A stretch of 20,043 nt of DNA from an uncultured Clostridia bacterium (GTDB lineage Bacteria; Bacillota; Clostridia; RUG12999): the NCBI GenBank assembly GCA_949739095.1, contig CATIYX010000142.1, positions 1 to 20,043 of the forward strand, in the 5' to 3' direction. The notes below the pieces were generated by a model. It worked only from the letters and a program-made list of their open reading frames with translations, was not told where the DNA came from and made no database searches. The position numbers and the translations under genes are program-made. Position 1 is the stretch's first letter; every line of letters starts with the position of its first letter. Below are positions 9,660-17,174 of the stretch, piece after piece.

Positions 9660-11162
9660 ATGGCATATGTGTTCGATGAACCGTCGCATACCTTTAATGA
9701 ATATCTGTTGGTACCAGGTTATACATCAGCGGAATGTATTCCGGCTAAAGTGAATTTACAGACGCCGTTGACAAAGTATAAGAAAGGGGAAACACCGACG
9801 ATTACACTGAACATCCCGATGGTTTCCGCTATTATGCAGTCCGTTTCGGACGATAAAATGGCAATTGCGCTGGCAAAAGAGGGTGGACTGTCCTTTGTCT
9901 TTGGTTCCCAATCGGTGGAAGCACAAGCAGCAATGGTCAGTCGTGTCAAAAGCTATAAAGCGGGGTTTGTTGTCAGCGATTCTAATATCAAACCGGACCA
10001 GACATTGGCAGATATTTTGACACTAAAAGAAGAAACAGGACATGCGACTGTGGCGGTAACAGACGACGGAACATCGAGCGGAAAACTGCTGGGGATTGTA
10101 ACCAGTCGAGATTACCGCTTAACACGTATGGCGCTGGATACAAAAGTGGCGGATTTTATGACGCCATTTGAATCTATGGTATTTGCGCGTGAAGGAATTA
10201 CCTTGAAAGAAGCCAATGACATCATTTGGGATAATAAACTCAATGTTTTACCGGTGGTGGATAGTAAAGACAAATTGATGTATATGGTGTTCCGTAAGGA
10301 CTATTCGTCGCACAAGGAAAATCCAAATGAATTGCTGGATACACAAAAACGTTATATGGTTGGCGCCGGAATTAATACACGAGATTTTAAAGAGCGTGTG
10401 CCTGCACTTATAGAAGCGGGAGCGGACGTGCTTTGCATTGATTCTTCAGAGGGATTTACGGAATGGCAGAAAATTACAATTAACTATATCCGTGAAACCT
10501 ATGGAGATACAGTGAAAGTTGGAGCAGGCAATGTTGTGGATAAAGAAGGGTTTCTATTTTTGGCGGAAGCAGGCGCGGACTTTATTAAAGTCGGTATCGG
10601 CGGCGGTTCCATTTGTATCACACGGGAACAAAAAGGAATCGGACGTGGTCAGGCAACGGCGGTGCTGGAGGTTTGCAAGGCGCGTGACGAATATTTTGAA
10701 CGAACCGGTGTGTATATTCCAATTTGTTCTGATGGTGGTATTGTATATGACCATCATATCACATTGGCATTGGCAATGGGCGCGGATTTTGTGATGCTGG
10801 GACGCTATTTTGCACGCTTTGATGAAAGTCCGACCAATAAAATTAGCATGAATGGAAACTACGTAAAAGAATATTGGGGCGAAGGTTCCAACCGGGCAAG
10901 AAACTGGCAGCGCTACGACATGGGCGGTGCAGGGAAATTGTCCTTTGAAGAAGGGGTGGATTCCTATGTACCATATGCAGGTCCGTTACGTGACAATGTG
11001 AACATCACTCTGAATAAGGTGAAATCCACCATGTGTAACTGCGGAGCATCCTCCATTGAAGAACTACAAAAGAAAGCGAAACTCACACTGGTATCTTCTA
11101 CGAGCATTGTGGAAGGTGGCGCACATGATGTTATTGTGAAAGAAAGCAATTACATGAAATAA
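9660..11162 (+). CDS. guaB: Inosine-5'-monophosphate dehydrogenase, 500 aa
   Basis: Oxidises IMP to XMP with NAD+, the committed step of guanine nucleotide synthesis, in the cytoplasm. It is a (beta/alpha)8 barrel interrupted by a tandem CBS (Bateman) domain at about residues 100-225. The catalytic cysteine is C319 in [13 protein letters not shown], and the moving-flap arginine and tyrosine are R418 and Y419 in ARNWQRYD. The barrel phosphate loop (SDGGIVYD) and the glycine-rich GIGGGS loop are present. The sequence differs from the standard bacterial GuaB signature (GPGSICTTR) and instead closely resembles, from memory, the Tritrichomonas foetus enzyme, including identical numbering of C319, R418 and Y419. 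Length (500 aa) is normal. The gene is monocistronic, with its own consensus promoter and terminator. ATG 9660 is set by the GAGGAGG site; an upstream ATG at 9642 is unlikely. Confidence 0.96.
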   Translation: MAYVFDEPSHTFNEYLLVPGYTSAECIPAKVNLQTPLTKYKKGETPTITLNIPMVSAIMQSVSDDKMAIALAKEGGLSFVFGSQSVEAQAAMVSRVKSYKAGFVVSDSNIKPDQTLADILTLKEETGHATVAVTDDGTSSGKLLGIVTSRDYRLTRMALDTKVADFMTPFESMVFAREGITLKEANDIIWDNKLNVLPVVDSKDKLMYMVFRKDYSSHKENPNELLDTQKRYMVGAGINTRDFKERVPALIEAGADVLCIDSSEGFTEWQKITINYIRETYGDTVKVGAGNVVDKEGFLFLAEAGADFIKVGIGGGSICITREQKGIGRGQATAVLEVCKARDEYFERTGVYIPICSDGGIVYDHHITLALAMGADFVMLGRYFARFDESPTNKISMNGNYVKEYWGEGSNRARNWQRYDMGGAGKLSFEEGVDSYVPYAGPLRDNVNITLNKVKSTMCNCGASSIEELQKKAKLTLVSSTSIVEGGAHDVIVKESNYMK

Positions 11163-11172
11163 ATGTTTTTTT

Positions 11173-11209
11173 AGAAGCGGGAAATGCTATGCGTTTCCTG
11201 CTTCTTTTT
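11173..11209 (+). terminator. Intrinsic terminator of the IMPDH gene
   Basis: A 12-bp stem with one G-T pair (11173-11184 with 11194-11205) is followed by a run of T's to 11209, starting 11 bases after the stop codon. Confidence 0.9.
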
Positions 11210-11210
11210 G

Positions 11211-11235
11211 TATGAAAATATTTGATATTTTCATA
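11211..11235. repeat. AT-rich perfect inverted repeat
   Basis: An 11-bp perfect inverted repeat (11211-11221 with 11225-11235) has a TTG loop and lies directly after the IMPDH terminator, about 30 bases upstream of the next -35 region. It could be a second terminator stem or a protein-binding site. It has no T-run. Confidence 0.6.
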
Positions 11236-11264
11236 GAATCGACTGGTTTTCTTACAAAACGCTC

Positions 11265-11293
11265 TTTTCAAGAAAAAAAATATATGATATAAT
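11265..11293 (+). promoter_or_regulatory. Probable sigma-A promoter for the MATE leader
   Basis: A perfect TATAAT (11288-11293) has a TTTTCA -35 (11265-11270, four of six matches) at 17 bases. Transcription would start near 11300, almost 290 bases before the MATE start codon. Confidence 0.7.
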
Positions 11294-11299
11294 AGTAAG

Positions 11300-11590
11300 T
11301 GTACTTTTTAGCGACAAAAAGTACCAAAAACTCTTTGGAGTTCCAATTCTCTCCGAATCCCTAAACAGCTCTGCTGGGGACTATTCTGCTGGAGACACTT
11401 TCTGCTTTTTCACACAGAGATAGTGCCAATTCGTCTTTTGAGGCAAGGGATTTCCGCTTAATGATTAGTTATATATATTTATACTAGTCCACTTTGCGGA
11501 CATATACATAAGCTTGAATTTTTTTGAAGAAGCGGCTTGTAAATGCAGAAAAGTGTATATTGAATCATTTAGAAAAACAGAGGGGAAAGC
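11300..11590 (+). ncRNA. Long structured 5' leader or small RNA upstream of the MATE gene, class unknown
   Basis: No gene is seen here, but the expected transcript folds into consecutive hairpins. These are 11301-11324 (9-bp perfect stem, 6-base loop); 11329-11342 (5 bp); 11350-11395 (tctcc/ggaga, then tccc/ggga, then cagc/gctg, nested, with one 4-base bulge); and 11396-11425 (cact/agtg and tctg/caga). TCTGCTGG occurs twice (11370-11377 and 11385-11392), so CAGC at 11366-11369 could pair with either copy, as in an RNA switch. The 3' part (11461-11520) is AT-rich and open. It matches no riboswitch class I know, including guanidine, T-box, purine and SAM types. It could be a cis-acting leader of the exporter gene or a separate small RNA; no internal terminator is obvious. 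Confidence 0.4.
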
Positions 11591-12943
11591 ATGGTTAATG
11601 ATTTAACGAAAGGCAATCCGCTACGGCTCATATTGATGTTTATGCTACCGGTATTGCTGGGAAATATATTTCAACAACTGTATAACATGGCAGACACGCT
11701 GATTGTAGGTCGTACCATTAGTATGCAGGCATTGGCAGCAGTGGGGGCAACAGGTGCGATTTCCTTCATGGTATTGGGATTCATTCAAGGAATGACAAGT
11801 GGGTTTTCCGTGATAACTGCGCAGCGTTACGGCGCACGGGACTATGATGGTGTGCGCCGGTCTATTGCAGCAACGATTCTTTTAAGCGGCGCGTTGACGC
11901 TTGTCATTACGCTGGTTAGTGCATTGTCGGCTAAAGGGTTGCTGCGGCTAATGAATACGCCAGATGATATCATGGGGGATGCCTATAGCTATATTATTGT
12001 GATTTATTTGGGCAGTGTTGCTACTGTTTTTTACAACATGATATCCAATATTATTCGTGCACTGGGCGACAGCAAAACGCCACTGATTTTTTTAATTATA
12101 GCGTCAGTTATCAATATTATATTGGATTTGGTGTTTATTTTATATTTTTCCATGGGCGTGGCAGGAGCGGCATGGGCGACAGTGATTGCACAGGGAATTT
12201 CCGGTATTTTGTGTCTGATTTATGCGAAGAAAAAGATGCCGTTGCTGGACCTTGAAAAAGAAGACTGGAAACAAGACTGGCGACATCTTTGGATGCATTT
12301 ACGCATGGGGTTTCCGATGGGATTTCAATTGTCGGTCATGACGATTGGCGTGATTGCGCTGCAAACAGCGCTCAATGGATTTGGGTCGACTACAGTGGCA
12401 GCGTATACGGCGGCGTCCAAAATTGAACAGTTGACGGAACAGCCATTAGTGGCATTTGGTGTGACAATGTCAACTTACGCGGCGCAGAATTATGGCGCAG
12501 GTTTGTATGACAGAATCCGTAGCGGCGTGAGAAAATGTAATTTGCTGGGGTTACTGTTTTGTGTTGTGGGATATGTGCTGGTGTTTTTCGTGGGCGGCGC
12601 TTTGTCTCGCTTGTTTTTGGGAAATGGACAGCCGGAGGCAGTACAGCAGGCACAGGAATATTTAAATATTGTAGTGTTGTTTTATTTTTTCTTAGGGCTG
12701 ATTTTTATTTATAGAAGCACATTGCAAGGGGTTGGAAATGTTACGGCGCCGTTTTTATCCTGCATTATAGAACTGTTTATGCGCACAGCGGTAGCTATTT
12801 TGTTTTCAAAATGGCTGGGATATACCGGCGTTTGTTTTGCAACGCCGCTCGCGTGGGTTGGCGCAGCAGTGCAGTTGGTAATTTGTTATTATTTTGTGAT
12901 GAGAAAAATTGGGCGTAATTTAGAGCTGCATAAAGCGGCATAA
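11591..12943 (+). CDS. MATE-family multidrug/metabolite exporter, 450 aa
   Basis: An integral membrane antiporter of the multidrug and toxic compound extrusion superfamily (NorM/DinF-like branch). It uses a Na+ or H+ gradient to export organic cations, drugs or metabolites. The N-terminus (PLRLILMFMLPVLLGNIFQQ, then LYNMADTLIVGR) is the family signature, with the second half repeating it (a second MatE unit from ~residue 235, GFPMGFQLSVMTIG). Hydrophobic stretches agree with 12 membrane helices in two six-helix bundles, and length is typical. ATG 11591 follows AGAGGGG at 11580-11586. It is preceded by a long structured leader with its own promoter, so expression may be controlled by RNA structure. 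The gene ends 22 bases before sbcD, with no terminator between, so read-through into sbcDC is likely. The substrate cannot be read from the sequence. Confidence 0.93.
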   Translation: MVNDLTKGNPLRLILMFMLPVLLGNIFQQLYNMADTLIVGRTISMQALAAVGATGAISFMVLGFIQGMTSGFSVITAQRYGARDYDGVRRSIAATILLSGALTLVITLVSALSAKGLLRLMNTPDDIMGDAYSYIIVIYLGSVATVFYNMISNIIRALGDSKTPLIFLIIASVINIILDLVFILYFSMGVAGAAWATVIAQGISGILCLIYAKKKMPLLDLEKEDWKQDWRHLWMHLRMGFPMGFQLSVMTIGVIALQTALNGFGSTTVAAYTAASKIEQLTEQPLVAFGVTMSTYAAQNYGAGLYDRIRSGVRKCNLLGLLFCVVGYVLVFFVGGALSRLFLGNGQPEAVQQAQEYLNIVVLFYFFLGLIFIYRSTLQGVGNVTAPFLSCIIELFMRTAVAILFSKWLGYTGVCFATPLAWVGAAVQLVICYYFVMRKIGRNLELHKAA

Positions 12944-12965
12944 AAAGAAACATGAGGAGAAAATC

Positions 12966-14090
12966 ATGCGGATTTTACACACATCAGATTGGCATTTAGG
13001 TTTATCCCTGCATCATCGGAGTTTCATAGAAGAGCAGCGGGACTGTATCCGACAAATTGTGAATTTGGTGCAAGAAGAGAAAATTGATATCGTTGTTGTT
13101 TCTGGTGATATATTTGATAGCAGGGTAGCGAGCAGTGAAGCAATTGCCTTATATAGCAGTGCAGTGACGCAGATTTGTCAGGAATGCGATACCGAGATGG
13201 TCGTGATTGCAGGGAATCATGACGGTGCGGCACGTCTGTCGTCTTGCAGCACACTTTTGGCACGCAGTGGGCTTTATGTGACAGGAAAACTGCCACAGAA
13301 CTTGTTGTCTTATCGCAAAGAGGATGTAGAAATTTTTGCGATACCATATTTTCATATTGATGAAGTACGCAGCCGCTATCCGCAGAGACGTATTGATAGC
13401 TATGAAATGGCAATGAAATGTCTTTGCGAAGAAATACGCAGCATTTGGTCACCGTCGTGCCGCCATGTTTTAGTCGCACACGCCTATGTAACAGGTACGC
13501 AGCTATCGGAAAGCGACCATGCAGCGCTTCTTGGCGGCGCACAGCAGGTGAGCGTGCAAGTGTTTGAAGGTTTTGATTATGTGGCGTTGGGACATTTGCA
13601 TCGCCCGCAACAGCCGGGGGAACAGGTTTGTTATAGCGGGTCGCCGTTTCCATATTCGTTTGGAGAGGTAGAACAGGACAAGTCCGTATCTATTTATGAT
13701 ACAATCAGCGGTGAAATACACCGAATCACACTGCACGCACCTAAAAGGTTGTGTGTTATCAGCGGAACACTGCAAGAAGTTTTGGAAAAGGCGGTGCAGG
13801 AACCGCTGGAGGATTACATAAAAGTAGAAATTACAGACCAGCCGGCAGGGTTGGAAGTGTTGGAGATACTGCGGCGAGATTATCCCAATTTGCTGTGTGT
13901 CACGGGAAAGAGCGTTTTAACAGACGGAGAGCAAATAACGCTGACAGTGGAAGAAATTGAAACGCTTTCTCCGCAGCATGTTTTGGAAAAATTCTGTCAA
14001 GAAACAGCGGGGTATGAACCTTCGCCACAGCAAACAGAATGGTTTTGCAAAGCGCTTGCAGAAGTGGAAAACGGAGGTGATTTACAGTGA
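12966..14090 (+). CDS. sbcD: Exonuclease SbcCD subunit D (Mre11-like nuclease), 374 aa
   Basis: The nuclease subunit of the SbcCD (Mre11-Rad50) complex, which cuts DNA hairpins and processes protein-blocked double-strand ends. Calcineurin-type phosphoesterase motifs that bind two Mn ions are all present: DWHLG (D8, H10), GDIFD (D48), GNHD (N84, H85, D86), VAHAYV and GHLH (H210, H212). The C-terminal ~100 residues form the capping and SbcC-binding region. Length is in the normal range (~370-410). ATG 12966 is preceded by GAGGAG. The stop TGA overlaps the GTG start of sbcC (GTGA, 14087-14090), a classic translational coupling that favours equimolar subunits. Confidence 0.96.
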   Translation: MRILHTSDWHLGLSLHHRSFIEEQRDCIRQIVNLVQEEKIDIVVVSGDIFDSRVASSEAIALYSSAVTQICQECDTEMVVIAGNHDGAARLSSCSTLLARSGLYVTGKLPQNLLSYRKEDVEIFAIPYFHIDEVRSRYPQRRIDSYEMAMKCLCEEIRSIWSPSCRHVLVAHAYVTGTQLSESDHAALLGGAQQVSVQVFEGFDYVALGHLHRPQQPGEQVCYSGSPFPYSFGEVEQDKSVSIYDTISGEIHRITLHAPKRLCVISGTLQEVLEKAVQEPLEDYIKVEITDQPAGLEVLEILRRDYPNLLCVTGKSVLTDGEQITLTVEEIETLSPQHVLEKFCQETAGYEPSPQQTEWFCKALAEVENGGDLQ

Positions 14091-17000
14091 AACCTCTTAA
14101 ATTGGAGTTTTCTGCATTTGGTCCGTTTGTGGAGCGTCAGGAAATTGATTTTACGGTTTTTGATGGTGCGGGTGTGTTCTTGATCCACGGAGAGACAGGG
14201 GCAGGAAAAACCGTCATTTTGGATGCAATGACCTACGCGCTCTATGGAAAAAGCAGTGGCGGTATACGTGGCGAACTGGCAGCAATGCGCTGTCAATTTG
14301 CAGACGAATCACAACCGACCGAGGTATTGTTTGAATTTGAATTACAGAACAAGCGTTACCGGTTTACACGCGGTCTGAAAATACGGAACAAGCGAGATGG
14401 TAGTTTAGAATATCTGCCGCAGCAAGATGTATTCCATTATGAAAATGGTGTAGGGTATGTCCCGTTTTTTGAGAATCCGCGTATTCGTGATGTGGAAGAA
14501 AAAGCGCAGGAGCTGCTGGGACTGGGATATGAACAGTTTATTCAGGTGGTAATTCTGCCGCAAGGAAAATTTGAACGATTGCTACTTGCGAAATCAGAGG
14601 AAAAAGAAAAAATTCTGGTTAGCTTATTCAGGGCAGAACGCTGGCAAAAGGCAGCAGAGTTACTTTGTCAGCAAGTCAATGAACGAAAACGAGAGTTGGA
14701 GAAAAAACAGGTTGCAATACAGCAAGGATTGGCGCAATTTGGCTGCACTGATTTGGAAACGATGGCAAATCTGCTTGCGCAAAAACAAGAGAATTTACTG
14801 GAAAAACAGAAACAACAGGAAGCGCTGTTCGGGCGGTGGGAGCAGCAGGAACAGCAATTACAGCAAGCGCGTGTAGTGGAGCAGCTGTTTTGCAATTTGG
14901 AGGAAAAAGAGAAGCAATGGAAACGGCTACAACTGCGTCAACTGGAAATGAAAGAATTGGAAAAGAAACTGGGACAGGCGAAAAAAATACAGCAGGTGAT
15001 ACCATTATATGAACGTTGGAGGCAAGAGAAAGAACGTACCGAGCAGCTTCAAAAACGCAGAAACGACTTATTAGAACAATATATGGTATTGCAGGCAGAG
15101 GATAATCAATGGAAAGAAAAGGAAACACAACTTGAAAAAGGGCGTACAAGCTATGAACAGATTCAGGTAACGCTAAAACAGAATGAACAGATTGAAAAAC
15201 AATATAGCCAAATGGAAGTGGCTGCGGAGAAACAAGCGGCAGCGGTACAGGCATGTACATATTGGCAGGAGAAATTAGAGCAGTGTAGCGTGCGGCAGAA
15301 GCGTTTGCGGCAGGAAAGAGAAAATGCATTGCAGGCGCAGCAGTTGGCATTGATGGAGTTTATCGCAAAAATACCAGAATACCGACAAAACTGTATGGAA
15401 CAGGAAACGTTGTTGCAAGCGGCAAAAGAGCGAAAGCGGCAGCAACAGGAGCTTATGCAATTGCAAGAGAAGTGGGAACTGGAAAAAAAGCGGCAAACAG
15501 AATTGCAAACAGCGTCAGAGATGTTGGAACGGCAATATCAAAAAGCGCTGCACTGCCAAATGGAGGAAACTGCACAAAGATTGGCAGAACAATTGCAGGC
15601 AGGGAAACCGTGTCCCGTCTGCGGAAGTTGTCATCATCCTGTGCCGGCAAAAAGCGGACAATCAGCGTCAAATGGCAATGTGGAACAGCTGCGGCAGGAG
15701 GCGGCAAGAGCGCGGGAAAACTTTTTGCTGTCGAAACAAACAGTGAAGACATTCGCGGAAAAACTACAGCAACAGAAGGAACTATATCAGGCGGGAGAAG
15801 CGGCAGCACCTTTTTCAGCGTTACAATATAGTTTTTGGCAGAAGATGCTGAAAATTGCCTGGGCAGAGGAAGAGAAGCGACCGATATATGAAGCGGCGGT
15901 AGAATCCAGCAGCAGCCGGCTGGATAAATGCCGGCTGGAAGAAGAACGGTTGCAGCAGAAATATCAAGAGGCGCAACAGGAAAAAATGGAAGCGGACCGG
16001 CAGTTTGCACAGGTCTCAGCGCAAGCTGGCGGAAATTTACCAGATTTACAAAAGCTACGTATGGCAATAGAATGGCAGCATAAAGAAATGCAGCAGTTTG
16101 AGCAACAGCAACAACAGATTCGGGAAAATCTGGAGACATATAGATTGCAGTTGGAAGCAGCTGCTGCGTCAGAAAAGATATTGCAGCAAGAATTGGAGCA
16201 GGCGGAGAAGAATACAGCAGCAGCACAGGATACGTGGGAACAAAAACTAACAGAATTGCAGCTTGTCTGGCGGGAAGAATTGTTGCATGAACCGTTTCGG
16301 AGTGACACAATGGCCGTCATGGAGCAGACATTGCAAGACTATCAAATTGCCTGCCATTCCTGTCGTCAGGCATTGACAGAGTATCAAAAGAAGCTGGAAT
16401 ATATTACGCGTCCGGATATAGCACATATGGAAGAAGCATTGCAGGCGCTGCATGGGCAGCATCTTGCTTGTGCACAAGAGGTCTCTGTTTTGGAAGGTGA
16501 ATTGCAGCGTGCAGACACTGTTTTGAAACAGATGGAGAAAGAACTTGTGTGGCTACGCGGGCAGGAAGCTGCTTGGCAGCAAGACCAGATATTTGCCCAT
16601 ATGCTGCGGGGAGATGCCGGCGTTAGTTTGCAGCGATATGTACTTGGGGTCATGCTTTCTTCCATTACTGCGGAAGCCAATAAAATGCTGCAAAAGGTAC
16701 ACGAGGGTAGATACCGGTTGCTGCGGACGATGGAGAAAACAGGGCGGACGCGCAAAGTGGGCTTGGAGCTGGAGGTGTTTGACCAGCGAACAGGTATGCG
16801 CCGTAGTGTGACAAGTCTTTCAGGCGGCGAAAAGTTTTTGGTGTCACTGTCGCTGTCGCTAGGACTTTCGGCAGTGGTGCAGACAGGATGCGGAGGAATT
16901 CAGCTTCAGGCGATGTTTATTGACGAAGGGTTTGGTACATTGGATGAGTCCTCAATAGCGGATGCACTGCAGATATTAGCGCAGATACGTCATGCAGGAG

Positions 17001-17107
17001 GTATGGTTGGCGTTATTTCACATGTACAAGTGTTAAAAGAAAATATCCATAGTGGAATTGAGGTCTCAAAATATCATCGTGGCAGTGAATTAAAAACGAT
17101 AATATAA
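14087..17107 (+). CDS. sbcC: Exonuclease SbcCD subunit C (Rad50-like ATPase), 1006 aa
   Basis: The SMC-like ATPase partner of SbcD; ATP-driven clamping controls nuclease access to DNA ends. The N-terminal lobe has the Walker A motif GETGAGKT (35-42) and the Q-loop VILPQGKF (Q159). A long coiled coil (~185-500) rich in Q, E, K and R leads to the zinc hook CPVC (C509, C512), where two complexes join through Zn. The coil returns (~530-850) and the C-terminal lobe carries the signature SLSGGEK (S912), Walker B MFIDEGFGTLDE (D946, E947) and H-loop VISHV. Residue 43, usually T in GAGKTT, is V; the essential K41 and T42 are intact. Length is typical of SbcC (about 1,000-1,050). GGAGGTGA lies 6 bases before the GTG start, inside sbcD. 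No terminator follows within the 67 bases before the peptidase gene. Confidence 0.96.
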   Translation: MKPLKLEFSAFGPFVERQEIDFTVFDGAGVFLIHGETGAGKTVILDAMTYALYGKSSGGIRGELAAMRCQFADESQPTEVLFEFELQNKRYRFTRGLKIRNKRDGSLEYLPQQDVFHYENGVGYVPFFENPRIRDVEEKAQELLGLGYEQFIQVVILPQGKFERLLLAKSEEKEKILVSLFRAERWQKAAELLCQQVNERKRELEKKQVAIQQGLAQFGCTDLETMANLLAQKQENLLEKQKQQEALFGRWEQQEQQLQQARVVEQLFCNLEEKEKQWKRLQLRQLEMKELEKKLGQAKKIQQVIPLYERWRQEKERTEQLQKRRNDLLEQYMVLQAEDNQWKEKETQLEKGRTSYEQIQVTLKQNEQIEKQYSQMEVAAEKQAAAVQACTYWQEKLEQCSVRQKRLRQERENALQAQQLALMEFIAKIPEYRQNCMEQETLLQAAKERKRQQQELMQLQEKWELEKKRQTELQTASEMLERQYQKALHCQMEETAQRLAEQLQAGKPCPVCGSCHHPVPAKSGQSASNGNVEQLRQEAARARENFLLSKQTVKTFAEKLQQQKELYQAGEAAAPFSALQYSFWQKMLKIAWAEEEKRPIYEAAVESSSSRLDKCRLEEERLQQKYQEAQQEKMEADRQFAQVSAQAGGNLPDLQKLRMAIEWQHKEMQQFEQQQQQIRENLETYRLQLEAAAASEKILQQELEQAEKNTAAAQDTWEQKLTELQLVWREELLHEPFRSDTMAVMEQTLQDYQIACHSCRQALTEYQKKLEYITRPDIAHMEEALQALHGQHLACAQEVSVLEGELQRADTVLKQMEKELVWLRGQEAAWQQDQIFAHMLRGDAGVSLQRYVLGVMLSSITAEANKMLQKVHEGRYRLLRTMEKTGRTRKVGLELEVFDQRTGMRRSVTSLSGGEKFLVSLSLSLGLSAVVQTGCGGIQLQAMFIDEGFGTLDESSIADALQILAQIRHAGGMVGVISHVQVLKENIHSGIEVSKYHRGSELKTII

Positions 17108-17160
17108 AATACAGTGGGATGAATGAGTGGGGAAAACTATTCTCGCTGTTTGGACGAAAG

Positions 17161-17166
17161 AGAGGG
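17161..17166 (+). promoter_or_regulatory. Ribosome binding site that sets the peptidase start at 17175
   Basis: AGAGGG lies 8 bases before ATG 17175. This start gives a normal signal peptide, whereas the in-frame GTG at 17127 would add 16 residues in front of it. Confidence 0.7.
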
Positions 17167-17174
17167 TATTGGAT

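Noticed and set aside
11294..11590. 6S RNA, T-box or a known riboswitch
   Set aside because: There is no long closed double helix with a central bubble, no T-box TGGNACCGCG motif, and none of the conserved guanidine, purine, SAM or similar riboswitch signatures.
15453..16310. Long open frame on the - strand (285 codons) opposite sbcC
   Set aside because: It is the complement of the Q/E-rich coiled coil, giving a biased L/P/A/V/S composition. No domain is recognisable and sbcC is certain.
16700..17107. Broken sbcC because the residue after Walker A GKT is V rather than T
   Set aside because: The essential K41 and T42, the Q-loop, zinc hook, signature, Walker B and H-loop are all intact, so this is ordinary variation.
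17127..17174. GTG 17127 as the peptidase start
   Set aside because: It would put 16 mostly polar residues before the signal peptide and has a poorer ribosome binding site than ATG 17175.
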